Notes under the pieces: generated by a model
Databases searched by the model: none
The model's input: only the letters and a program-made list of their open reading frames with translations
Told to the model about the DNA's origin: nothing
Translations under genes and position numbers: made by a program
From: G965222505 sp965222505
GTDB taxonomy: Bacteria > Bacteroidota > Rhodothermia > Rhodothermales > DATKEJ01
Assembly (NCBI GenBank): GCA_965222505.1
Contig: OZ244956.1
Span: 248,001-312,000, forward strand
Direction of reading: 5' to 3'
Length of the DNA stretch: 64,000 bases
Shown: piece by piece, positions 24,586 through 32,805 of the stretch
How positions within the stretch are numbered: position 1 is the stretch's first letter
Layout of the letters: every line of letters begins with the position of its first letter

Positions 24586-25938
24586 ATGCGAGAATTTCGA
24601 TTCACAGGTGTTGGTGGAAACGGGCAGCCCATCCGGGGCAGTGTCTATGCACCCTCCCTTCGTGCTGCGCAGAAACGGATCGATACGCTTTCCGAAAAGC
24701 ACCAATTTCAAACCCAGGCGATTGAAAAGCGGCATGGGTACATCTATAAGGTCAAGCACCCCAGTGGAAAAATCGTCCGGGGTGAACTCAAGGCCTACTC
24801 TGCAGACGAAGTACAATCTGCGCTAACGCGCCAGGGCCTGGAAGTCATCAGCGTAAACAAAAAGCTGCTTGACTTCCAAATGAAGCCGTCTTCGGCTGAC
24901 CTGGTGTTGTTCGTACGCCTTGCGGCGAACATGCTTAAAAAGAAACTCCCCTTTGACGAAGTGTTGAACCTGTTGGCAGCCGATACGGCCAGCAAACCCC
25001 TCAAACAGATGCTGCGCGATTTGAACAGCGATCTGAAGAGCGGGATGAACGCCCAACATGCGTTCATGAAACACCAACACGTCGTTGGCAAGTTTACGGC
25101 CTACATGCTCGGGCTGGCATCCACCAGTGGTAACATGGCCGAAATGTTCGAGGCCACGGCCAAGTACCTCGAACGCAAGAATGAATTCAATAAACAGGTC
25201 CGAAGTGCCCTGATCACCCCCACGGTTACGCTTTTGGCAGCCATCGGGGTATTTGTCTGGTTCATCTGGTATCTGTTGCCGGCCATGATTGCCTTGTTCT
25301 CCCAGTTCGAGGTGACCATTCCGCCCTTCTCACGGGCTTCGCTGGCTTTCGCTGCCTTTATGGACAACCATTACTGGTGGATCCTACCCCTCATTATAGC
25401 GATGATTGTCGGATTTATTTCCTTCTCTCGCACGCCGAAAGGCAGGTTTTGGCTACATAAATACATGATTACCCTCCCCGTTTTGGGTGACTTGTTGCAC
25501 AAGCTAAACCTGGAAATTTTCTGCCGGGTTTTTGGTGTGCTCTACAGCGGTAGTGGTGAAAACCAGGAGGTAATGAAAGTGGCCTCAGAAGCTACAGGCA
25601 ATACGTACATCGAACATCAGATCAAAACCATTACGGTACCCTTGATGATGGCACGCGGTACGGACTTGATCCTGAGTATGGAGGCTTCCGGCGTATTCCT
25701 GCCCATGACCCTGGCCCGGTTCCGTTCGGGTTCTGAAACGGGTTCCGTGCAGGACAGCGCCGATGAATTGGCGGATTTCTATGAGAAAGAAACCACGCTC
25801 AAACTGGCCGTAACCGTCGAGTCTATCAAGACAGGTGTGGCGGTTATCATCTCCATTCTGGTTGCCTTATTGACGGTGGTATCGACCGAAACCGCCTTCA
25901 TGATGCCGTCTGCATCTGACGTCATGGGCCTTCAGTAA
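24586..25938 (+). CDS. pilC: Type IV pilus inner-membrane platform protein PilC (GspF family)
   Basis: A 450-residue member of the T2SS F/PilC family, the inner-membrane platform linking the cytoplasmic ATPases to pilin assembly. Two T2SSF domains lie at about 95-225 and 300-430 with transmembrane segments near 205-230, 255-280 and 420-440. The family motif EMFEATAKYLE is near 185-195. The N-terminal 90 residues hold two copies of a ~45-residue unit: FRFTGVGGNGQPIRGSVYA and YIYKVKHPSGKIVRGELKA, each followed by an A-x(7)-L helix. Known PilC proteins usually have one such unit. The PilB gene follows. Confidence 0.92.
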   Translation: MREFRFTGVGGNGQPIRGSVYAPSLRAAQKRIDTLSEKHQFQTQAIEKRHGYIYKVKHPSGKIVRGELKAYSADEVQSALTRQGLEVISVNKKLLDFQMKPSSADLVLFVRLAANMLKKKLPFDEVLNLLAADTASKPLKQMLRDLNSDLKSGMNAQHAFMKHQHVVGKFTAYMLGLASTSGNMAEMFEATAKYLERKNEFNKQVRSALITPTVTLLAAIGVFVWFIWYLLPAMIALFSQFEVTIPPFSRASLAFAAFMDNHYWWILPLIIAMIVGFISFSRTPKGRFWLHKYMITLPVLGDLLHKLNLEIFCRVFGVLYSGSGENQEVMKVASEATGNTYIEHQIKTITVPLMMARGTDLILSMEASGVFLPMTLARFRSGSETGSVQDSADELADFYEKETTLKLAVTVESIKTGVAVIISILVALLTVVSTETAFMMPSASDVMGLQ

Positions 25939-25990
25939 TTGCGTATAACGACTCACATAGCAAAGCAAACATTTCCAATTGGATAGAGAT

Positions 25991-28900
25991 ATGAGTTCCG
26001 GAGCTGAACATAACACGGAAGGAGAAGTCAAACATTCGAAGGTATTGCCCTGGCATACACTCCCGGCTTCGTCTGCCCCTGCACAACAAGGTGCACCGGC
26101 CTCTGCTCCCGGCCCTCCCCCTGCACAACATCCTGTGTACCCGAATGGTGACGGCCACGCTGGGAACAGGTTTGCCCGTGCTCCACAGACCCCGCAACGC
26201 CCCCAGCGGCCTTTGCCGGCTACTCCGATTCAACGGCCTGCAGGGGTTCCCCCGGTAATTCCGCAACAGGAGCCAGCTCCGCAGGCACATGCAGGTCCGC
26301 CGATGCCCCCCCCGGTTGCACCGGTTCCCGTTCGCCCAACGCCAGAGGCACCGGCTCCTGTTACACCAGAGCAACCGGAACCGGCCCCCCGTAAATCTTC
26401 GGATCTTTCTTCTTTCCTGGATCGTTTTTTGTCGGCCAAACCGAAATCGGATGCCATCGAGCCGCCGGCTCCCGAGCCGCCCGTTGCGCCTGTTCCCCCG
26501 GCACAAGCGGCTCAGCCGTTATCCTGGTCTGATCTTCCTCCAGCGTCTGCATACACGCCACAACCCCCGCTACCGGAACCGCCCCAACAATTTGCGCCCC
26601 AGGCACCGGTAGCACCCAATCCCGAGCCCCCTGCTTTCCCGGTGAGCCCGCCGCCTGCTTTCCTGGCACCCGAACCGGCACAGGAAACCGAACTTCCGAT
26701 GCCGTCCGCCGCTCCGCAGGCAGAAGCCCAGGCACCTGAGGCTCCCATGTTCGGAACGCCAGCGCCTGCTCCGGTCGTTCCCCCGTTCCCGATGCCGGAA
26801 GCAGTACCACTCCCCCCTCCCGTTCAGGCCCCTGCTCCTGAAGCGCCCAAACACTATGTAAATAAGGAGGTTATTAGCGAAGGGCTTCCCGTTGTTGAAA
26901 CGATTCCTCAGGAAACATCTGAACCCTTTGTGCCCCCCGCGCCGGCGGAACCGGCGGAACCACAGGCTTCTTTTATACCTGAGCAATCAGTAGCCCTCCC
27001 GGGTTCCGATCTTGAACACCAGGCACCGTCTTCCTTTGACTTCGCGCCTACGGCCTTTGAAGAGGCTGCGCCTTTTGAGGTGCAACAGTCTGACTTCCTG
27101 GAACAGATTCTGGACCAGGCCGGAGAAGCTCCGCCTATGTTTCGGCACGTGGAACAGGAAGGCACTGAACAAGAGGTCTATCAAGCACCGACGGAACCAG
27201 TTGCTCCGGTAGCCCCCCCTCCGCCAGCTTACGAACCGGAACCCCCGGTTGCCCAAGTGCCCCAGACCGAAGCCGTGCAAACCCCGGTCCCTGAGGCCCC
27301 TCCAGTAGTTGAGGCCCCAACATCGGAAACGCCCGCAGTTCAGGCACCCTATGTGACCGCTGAACAACCGCCGGCACCTCCGGTCCAGGAAATCCCCCAG
27401 GCTGAACCGGAAGCATACCTTGAATATGCTCCACCTCCATCTGAACCCCGGAACGAGACGCATACCCCCGAGGCTGTTCAGGAACCCCTCGTGGCACAGA
27501 CACCCTACACGGTCCAACCGGTTCCAGCAGTTACCCCTGAAATTGAGCCGGTTCGCGAAGTAGTGCCAGCGCCTATCATTCCGGTGCAGGAGATCATCCA
27601 GGAAGCAGACCCCCTGCCCGAAACCGCTGTTCAACCGACGGTCATCCACAATACCGGTGATGACCACCCCGCGCTGATCATTACTGACCTGCCAGACGGT
27701 GTCACGGAAACCGCGCAATCCGATGCGCCCAAGCCAGTTGTAGATACCAAAGTGCGTGATCGGGTTGCTACCCGACTGTTGAACCAAGGCATCGTCACCA
27801 AAGAGCAGATTCGAGAAGCCAAAAAAACCTGGCTCCGGAGTGGCGAAAAGGACACCTTCTGGCGGACCCTCGCTGACCATCCCGAGGTGAACCGGGAACG
27901 GGTCTATGCCGAAGCGGCAAGCATTTATGCCTTCCGGCATATCGAAATTACGGAGACCAAACCTAAACCGGAATTCGTAAAACGAGTCGTTGAGACGTTT
28001 ACCAAAACGCAACGAAATCAGATGTTTGAACACCGGCTCCTGCCGATTGAGTACCAGTACTCACCGGAGCCGGGCGTCAACAAGTTGGTGTTTGCCACCC
28101 ACGACCCCACCAACCACGAAACCATACGTTTCCTGCGCGAGCTGATTCTGGATCACTTTGATCTGTGCTATGCGTCGGAATCCAAAATTGCAGAGCTGCA
28201 CGAAACCCTCTTCCCGCCGACCAACGAATACCTGGAACGGCTTCAGGAAGAAGAAATTGCGTTGGACCTGGGGGCTTCCTTCGAGTTCAATCAAAAGCAG
28301 CTTATTGACGAAGACGCCCTGGATGCTGAGATCAATCGATCAGGGCTGATCAACCTGTTTGAGGCTTCCTTGCTGGAAGCCGTCCGCCTGGATGCATCGG
28401 ACATCCACATCTTCCCCCGGAGCCGCACCACCCAATTCCATTTTCGGATTGACGGTGAGTTGCAGCACTGGCATACTGAAGACAAGGTCCACCCCGAAGC
28501 CATGCTGGCCGTGGTCAAGGACCGATGCCTGAACATTGACCGGTTTGAGCGCGAAGCCGCCCAGGATGGTTTTATTCAGCGGAATGTGGACGGCACCATC
28601 ATCCGGTATCGGGTGTCGGTGTTGCCGATTGCAAGCGCGACCAATGATGTCCGTTCGGAGAGCGTCGTTATCCGGGTCCTGGATGACCGCCGTGTGTTCA
28701 CCGATTTGAGTGCCATCGGCCTGCTGGAAGGCGCGTTGGAACGTTTTGCTAAAGCCATTAAGCAACCCCAGGGTATGGTGATCATGACCGGCCCGACGGG
28801 TTCCGGGAAAAGTACCACGCTGGTGGCTGCGCTGCACAGCGTGGTCCGGCCCCAGGTAAACGTGCTTACGGTGGAAGACCCGGTAGAATACCTGATTAAA

Positions 28901-29539
28901 GATGTGCGCCAGATCAAGCTGGGCAACCGGTTGAACCTGAACCAGGCCATCCGTTCCATCCTCCGGCATGACCCCGACATTGTGATGGTGGGTGAGATGC
29001 GGGACAAGGATACGGCAGAATTGGCGATCAAACTGGCCAACACGGGTCACTTGACCTTCTCTACCCTGCACACCAACGATGCCCCAAGTGCCGTTAGCCG
29101 GCTCTATAAAATGGGCATTGAACCCTTCCTCATTGCTTACGCCATTAACTTGGTGGTTGCCCAAAGGCTGCTTCGGAAGTTGTGCCCGGAATGCAAGGTG
29201 GTTGATGATGATCCGGACCGGATCTTGCTGAGGGAGCTTGGTTTCACCGAGGAGGAGCAGCAAACGACCACGTTCTATAAGGCCGTCCAAGACGAGACCT
29301 GTAAAACGTGCCGGGGCGTGGGGTATAAAGGACGCCGCGCCATTAGTGAGGCCCTGTATTTCTCGCGGGAGATCCGCCACATTATTGTGGATGCCGGAGA
29401 ATCCATCGATGAAGACGCGATTCGTGAAAAAGCCGTCGCAGAAGGCATGTTGACCCTGCTGGCCTCGGCCCGCGAAGTGGTCAAGATGGAAGAGACATCC
29501 GTCGAGGAAGTGATTCGCGTAACCGCGTCGGAGGACTAA
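25991..29539 (+). CDS. pilB: Type IV pilus extension ATPase PilB with long proline-rich N-terminus
   Basis: A secretion ATPase of the GspE/PilB family that powers pilus extension. The ATG at 25991 gives 1182 residues; a TTG at 25979 is an alternative. Residues 1 to about 580 are Pro/Ala/Glu/Val-rich and low-complexity (APxPP and PEAPx repeats), with no known domain. An MshEN-like N-domain covers about 585-720. The ATPase core has Walker A GPTGSGKSTT (about 933), Walker B IVMVGEMRD (about 1000), a His box GHLTFSTLHTND, and a CPEC...CKTC zinc site (about 1063 and 1103). Typical PilB is 560-600 residues, so the N-terminus doubles it. Confidence 0.95.
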   Translation: MSSGAEHNTEGEVKHSKVLPWHTLPASSAPAQQGAPASAPGPPPAQHPVYPNGDGHAGNRFARAPQTPQRPQRPLPATPIQRPAGVPPVIPQQEPAPQAHAGPPMPPPVAPVPVRPTPEAPAPVTPEQPEPAPRKSSDLSSFLDRFLSAKPKSDAIEPPAPEPPVAPVPPAQAAQPLSWSDLPPASAYTPQPPLPEPPQQFAPQAPVAPNPEPPAFPVSPPPAFLAPEPAQETELPMPSAAPQAEAQAPEAPMFGTPAPAPVVPPFPMPEAVPLPPPVQAPAPEAPKHYVNKEVISEGLPVVETIPQETSEPFVPPAPAEPAEPQASFIPEQSVALPGSDLEHQAPSSFDFAPTAFEEAAPFEVQQSDFLEQILDQAGEAPPMFRHVEQEGTEQEVYQAPTEPVAPVAPPPPAYEPEPPVAQVPQTEAVQTPVPEAPPVVEAPTSETPAVQAPYVTAEQPPAPPVQEIPQAEPEAYLEYAPPPSEPRNETHTPEAVQEPLVAQTPYTVQPVPAVTPEIEPVREVVPAPIIPVQEIIQEADPLPETAVQPTVIHNTGDDHPALIITDLPDGVTETAQSDAPKPVVDTKVRDRVATRLLNQGIVTKEQIREAKKTWLRSGEKDTFWRTLADHPEVNRERVYAEAASIYAFRHIEITETKPKPEFVKRVVETFTKTQRNQMFEHRLLPIEYQYSPEPGVNKLVFATHDPTNHETIRFLRELILDHFDLCYASESKIAELHETLFPPTNEYLERLQEEEIALDLGASFEFNQKQLIDEDALDAEINRSGLINLFEASLLEAVRLDASDIHIFPRSRTTQFHFRIDGELQHWHTEDKVHPEAMLAVVKDRCLNIDRFEREAAQDGFIQRNVDGTIIRYRVSVLPIASATNDVRSESVVIRVLDDRRVFTDLSAIGLLEGALERFAKAIKQPQGMVIMTGPTGSGKSTTLVAALHSVVRPQVNVLTVEDPVEYLIKDVRQIKLGNRLNLNQAIRSILRHDPDIVMVGEMRDKDTAELAIKLANTGHLTFSTLHTNDAPSAVSRLYKMGIEPFLIAYAINLVVAQRLLRKLCPECKVVDDDPDRILLRELGFTEEEQQTTTFYKAVQDETCKTCRGVGYKGRRAISEALYFSREIRHIIVDAGESIDEDAIREKAVAEGMLTLLASAREVVKMEETSVEEVIRVTASED

Positions 29540-29674
29540 AAAAATATGCTGCGGTTTTTCCGCACCACGTCTGCATTGTAGCGAAGCTAGGATGTAGGCT
29601 TAAAATAGATCAAGGACAGGAGGCCAAGCCCATTTAGTCAAGGAGGCCCACCCCGTCCTCTAACGTTCAGCAAT

Positions 29675-30202
29675 ATGAAACAAACTTTGCTTTCGCTGGG
29701 CGCATTGGCGTTCATCATGGTTGCCTCATACAACCTGCAAAGGTCCAATGCGGCAACTGAAAAACGCATCATAGAAAATGAAGTGACCGTCCGCCTTACA
29801 GGTGTCGGCACGGAGGTGCTGGAGTATGTGGGCAGCCGGTTTTTTGATGCCGTCATGGTCCCCTCCCATGCACGCTATGATGATGAAATCGCGTCGGAAG
29901 CCGAGCTTTCTCCGCTGGCCTTATTCGGCCCTTCGGAAACGTCTTGTGATTACGAGACTTGTACGGCCATTGAGCAATTTCACGGATTAGATTCGCTGTC
30001 TTTCTCACGAAATGGCCTGATCTATGATGCCTCGATTTCGGTACGGTATGTGGATGAGGCGGACCCCTCGGCAACAGTCGCCACACAGACCTTTGCCAAG
30101 GAAGTGGCCGTCACCTTGACCAGCCGTAACATGCAAACGGGTGAATCGGGCAATTTCCTGTCCGGTACCATGACCCGCATCTTCACCTACGAAGCCCTCT
30201 AA
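29675..30202 (+). CDS. Pilus-block protein with N-terminal membrane anchor (minor pilin candidate)
   Basis: A 175-residue protein with an N-terminal hydrophobic helix (LLSLGALAFIMVASYNLQR) directly at the start and an extracytoplasmic remainder. A CDYETC pair near 90-95 could form a disulfide. No named family was recognised. The size, single N-terminal helix and position between pilB and other minor-pilin-like genes fit a minor pilin or pseudopilin, but no prepilin cleavage motif is clear. The 135-bp gap upstream holds TGCGG-TTTTT-CCGCA and a GTCAAGGAGGC word. The next gene follows after 28 bp. Confidence 0.6.
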   Translation: MKQTLLSLGALAFIMVASYNLQRSNAATEKRIIENEVTVRLTGVGTEVLEYVGSRFFDAVMVPSHARYDDEIASEAELSPLALFGPSETSCDYETCTAIEQFHGLDSLSFSRNGLIYDASISVRYVDEADPSATVATQTFAKEVAVTLTSRNMQTGESGNFLSGTMTRIFTYEAL

Positions 30203-30230
30203 CGCACGGCGTAACCCGGAGCTAGTCGTC

Positions 30231-30815
30231 ATGCAATTTATCCTCGACCATATCCTCTCCATTGTCATCGGCCTGGTGGTTATGCTGATCATGTTCTTCA
30301 TGGTCCAACAAAGCCAACAGACCTCGATCGAGGCCGTCCAGCAACGTGCGGTGAAGAAAGGCATGTCCGATTTTATTGAGGTGATTCAACTGGATTTACA
30401 GAACATCGGGGCAGGCATGGTAAACAGGGACGAAGCCATCGACACCCTGACTGTGAATGAATTTCGTTTTTACACCCGGACGGACATTGGCCTACCCGAC
30501 TCCCAACTGGTACGCTATGCCTGGGCCCCGATTGACACCATGCGGCGGTACGACGGCGGAAATTATACCGAAGCCCAAGTCCTCCAGGTCGAACGATTTG
30601 TAGACGGCCAGTTACGTGCGCGCAGCCCGGCCAGTTTTACGGCTTTTGAAATTGACCTACAAGACAACAATGGCGCGGTACCCGCCAACTACGGTGAAGT
30701 GAAAGCAATTGGTGTTCGCATTGCTTCATTATCGCCCCTTGGCCCAACACGCACCGTTGAATCGTCGGAGTGGGAGACCACCTTCCGCCCCCTCAACCTG
30801 AATCTCAACGAGTAA
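30231..30815 (+). CDS. Minor pseudopilin-like protein (PilW-like position)
   Basis: A 194-residue protein with a very N-terminal hydrophobic helix (ILSIVIGLVVMLIMFFMVQQ, about 8-27), then a mixed alpha/beta domain. The segment after the helix (FIEVIQLDLQNIGAGMVNRD) resembles PilW-type minor pilins, in which an amphipathic helix is followed by a D-x-x-x-A-G motif. No Gly-Phe type prepilin site is present. It lies 28 bp after the previous gene and 64 bp before the PilX-like gene, consistent with a minor-pilin cassette that starts pilus assembly. Confidence 0.6.
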   Translation: MQFILDHILSIVIGLVVMLIMFFMVQQSQQTSIEAVQQRAVKKGMSDFIEVIQLDLQNIGAGMVNRDEAIDTLTVNEFRFYTRTDIGLPDSQLVRYAWAPIDTMRRYDGGNYTEAQVLQVERFVDGQLRARSPASFTAFEIDLQDNNGAVPANYGEVKAIGVRIASLSPLGPTRTVESSEWETTFRPLNLNLNE

Positions 30816-30879
30816 CGACCAGCCACGCAAACACTACACCTTTACCACTCACCTTAAAACCGTCCCTGGGAGGACCATT

Positions 30880-32298
30880 ATGGGTTATTCTAATTTAGCT
30901 GTCTTCACTGGCGCTATAACAATCGTCGCCATCATCGGCGTAACCGCTTCCCTTAGTTCACTCGAATCGAATGAGCAGGTTAACGACCATAACAACGAAA
31001 TATTAGCCCGTGAGTTGGCGCTCTCTGGACTGAACCTGATGTCCAACAAGCTCAAAGCTACGGAGGATTGGAGCATCCCTTCCGACCTGTACATCCAGCC
31101 CATAGCGTACAACAACGGCTCTTACATGGTCGATGTGCTTGATTATACCCCCGGCGATACCGAAACCATTAAAGTGCGGGCATTCGGATATAGTGGCACC
31201 AAAGACCACGCCATCGTGGCCAACTTTACCCGCGAGGCCAGCCCCGGCATACCCACGGTCTTTACCAAGGCCATTGCCGGGCCGGACATCACGATTCAGG
31301 ATTCTTCCAGGGTACTGACCACCTACGAGGAAACCAACGTGGAAATCCACGCCAACTCGGACCTGATCGTCACCGAAACGCCGATTCTGATTGAAGGGTA
31401 TGCTTCGTACACCGATAGCTATACCGGCAACACAGACCCCTATGACCCGAGCAACCCGACCGGCGGAGACGTGGTGTATCCCGCCCCGGCCTTGCCGTTG
31501 AATTACTTCACAACGGACCTGCTCGCTTCCTTCCAGGCCAATGCCGACTTTGTCCACGGCGGCAACCTTGTGCTCTCCGGTGATCAGGTCATTGACCTTG
31601 CAGACTGGAACGGCGTTTCGGGCAAAGGCACCGCCGAAGCCCCCTACAAATTATACGTTGCCGGCGAACTGATTGTGGAAGGCAACATCAGTCTGGTGGG
31701 CCACGCGACGATCATCACCCAAAGCAAGATCACCATTAAGAACGGGTCACAATTGTTGCCCGTCAATAGTGTACCCCCGGTGGATGGCACGGAAGAAGAA
31801 CTGCAAGCCTGGGTGGATGCCAACCTGCCTGACGGCACCCCGCTTGCCCTGGTAGCCTGTGGCGATATCGTTGTTGAAGACAATGCCGTCCTGGCCGCTC
31901 ACCTCTATGCCCTGCTGGATGCAACTCTCACGGATGCCTTCCTGATTGGCAATGTGATTTCAGAGGAAACCACGGTGACCGTGACCGAAGAAAGCACCAT
32001 CTACTTTAATAAGGTCATGCCTACCGTCATCCCCGAGATGTGGCAAGAGGAAAACCAAACGGTTGTAGAGATGATCGGCTTCAGCGAATGGAAGGATCAA
32101 GTGCTGGAAGACCAGCCGTTGAGCGGCGGGCTCCTGCCCAACCTCTACGGCTCGCATCCCGATCCGACGAATCCGGAGAAGGTCCTGATTTGCCATTTTC
32201 TCCCCGGTAGCTCGAATAACCAAACGCTTTCCCTGGGGACTGAAGCTATGGCTGGCCACGCGCATCACCCTGGAGACAGCGATGGGCCGTGTGAATGA
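30880..32298 (+). CDS. PilX-like minor pilin with C-terminal ICHFLPG domain
   Basis: A 472-residue protein opening MGYSNLAVFTGAITIVAIIG, then EILARELALSGLNLMSNKLK (about 44-63), the A-x-x-A-x-x-G-x-N helix typical of PilX-type minor pilins. The central 300 residues are strand-rich and repetitive (KLYVAGELIVEG, TIITQSKITIKNGSQLLP). The last ~40 residues carry ICHFLPGSSNNQTLSLG ending in DSDGPCE, a short Cys/His-containing unit shared with the next gene. Ribosome site GGGAGGACCATT precedes the ATG. It is a paralogue of the gene at 32806 and may sit at the pilus tip. Confidence 0.7.
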   Translation: MGYSNLAVFTGAITIVAIIGVTASLSSLESNEQVNDHNNEILARELALSGLNLMSNKLKATEDWSIPSDLYIQPIAYNNGSYMVDVLDYTPGDTETIKVRAFGYSGTKDHAIVANFTREASPGIPTVFTKAIAGPDITIQDSSRVLTTYEETNVEIHANSDLIVTETPILIEGYASYTDSYTGNTDPYDPSNPTGGDVVYPAPALPLNYFTTDLLASFQANADFVHGGNLVLSGDQVIDLADWNGVSGKGTAEAPYKLYVAGELIVEGNISLVGHATIITQSKITIKNGSQLLPVNSVPPVDGTEEELQAWVDANLPDGTPLALVACGDIVVEDNAVLAAHLYALLDATLTDAFLIGNVISEETTVTVTEESTIYFNKVMPTVIPEMWQEENQTVVEMIGFSEWKDQVLEDQPLSGGLLPNLYGSHPDPTNPEKVLICHFLPGSSNNQTLSLGTEAMAGHAHHPGDSDGPCE

Positions 32299-32304
32299 AC
32301 GCGC

Positions 32305-32352
32305 GTAATGCGTATTGCGTAAGGGCATTTACCTTTACGCAATACGCATTAC
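32305..32352. repeat. Perfect 18-bp hairpin (GCGTATTGCGTAA type)
   Basis: GTAATGCGTATTGCGTAA (32305-32322) and its exact reverse complement (32335-32352) are separated by 12 nt. It lies just after the PilX-like gene and shares its word type with islands at 56793 and 59010. It could act as a terminator, although no T-run follows. Confidence 0.85.
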
Positions 32353-32805
32353 ATAATGCGGTCTCACAAGGTAATGCATCCTCATATTTAATCTTATTGA
32401 CCATTTAACGTAAACCCTCAAAAAAAACAGGAGATAAACCTGACATTTTTGACATTTTGTCTTGCTTTTCTCCTTACAAGGGTTTACATTTCTACCTGAG
32501 GCTCTATTCTACGGGAGTCGCTTGCGGCTCTCATTTATTGAAAACCAGGGAGGTTATACCCCAGAGGCAAATTCTGTGCAACCTTTCATCCCTTAACGGC
32601 TTTGCTTGGAGGCTCGGCCGCTGTCTTGGATGAGAGGACGAATGCTTCTCCCGTTTATTGTTGTACCTTAGAGGCAATTTGGTGCGCAATACCAGGAGAA
32701 ACTCGGTCATAGAGACATCGGAGGCATTTGATGTTTTGGCAATTCTGGTGTGTAGACCCCCCTTCGTTCCCAACCACATAGGAGAACCTATAACGGAGGC
32801 TTACC
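32353..32805 (+). promoter_or_regulatory. Long leader upstream of the second PilX-like gene
   Basis: A gene-free 450-bp region. Two related segments occur about 105 nt apart: TACCCCAGAGGCAAATTCTG followed by TGCAACC (32558-32583), and TACCTTAGAGGCAATTTGGT followed by GCGCAATACC (32664-32693), each preceded by TTTATTG. Similar words are at 22381 and 39201. The ribosome site is probably ACGGAGGCTTACC just before 32806. No coding frame was supported. Confidence 0.5.

Noticed and set aside
26987..28033. 348-codon minus-strand frame
   Set aside because: Antisense shadow of the proline-rich PilB region; Gly/Arg/Phe-rich composition, no motif.
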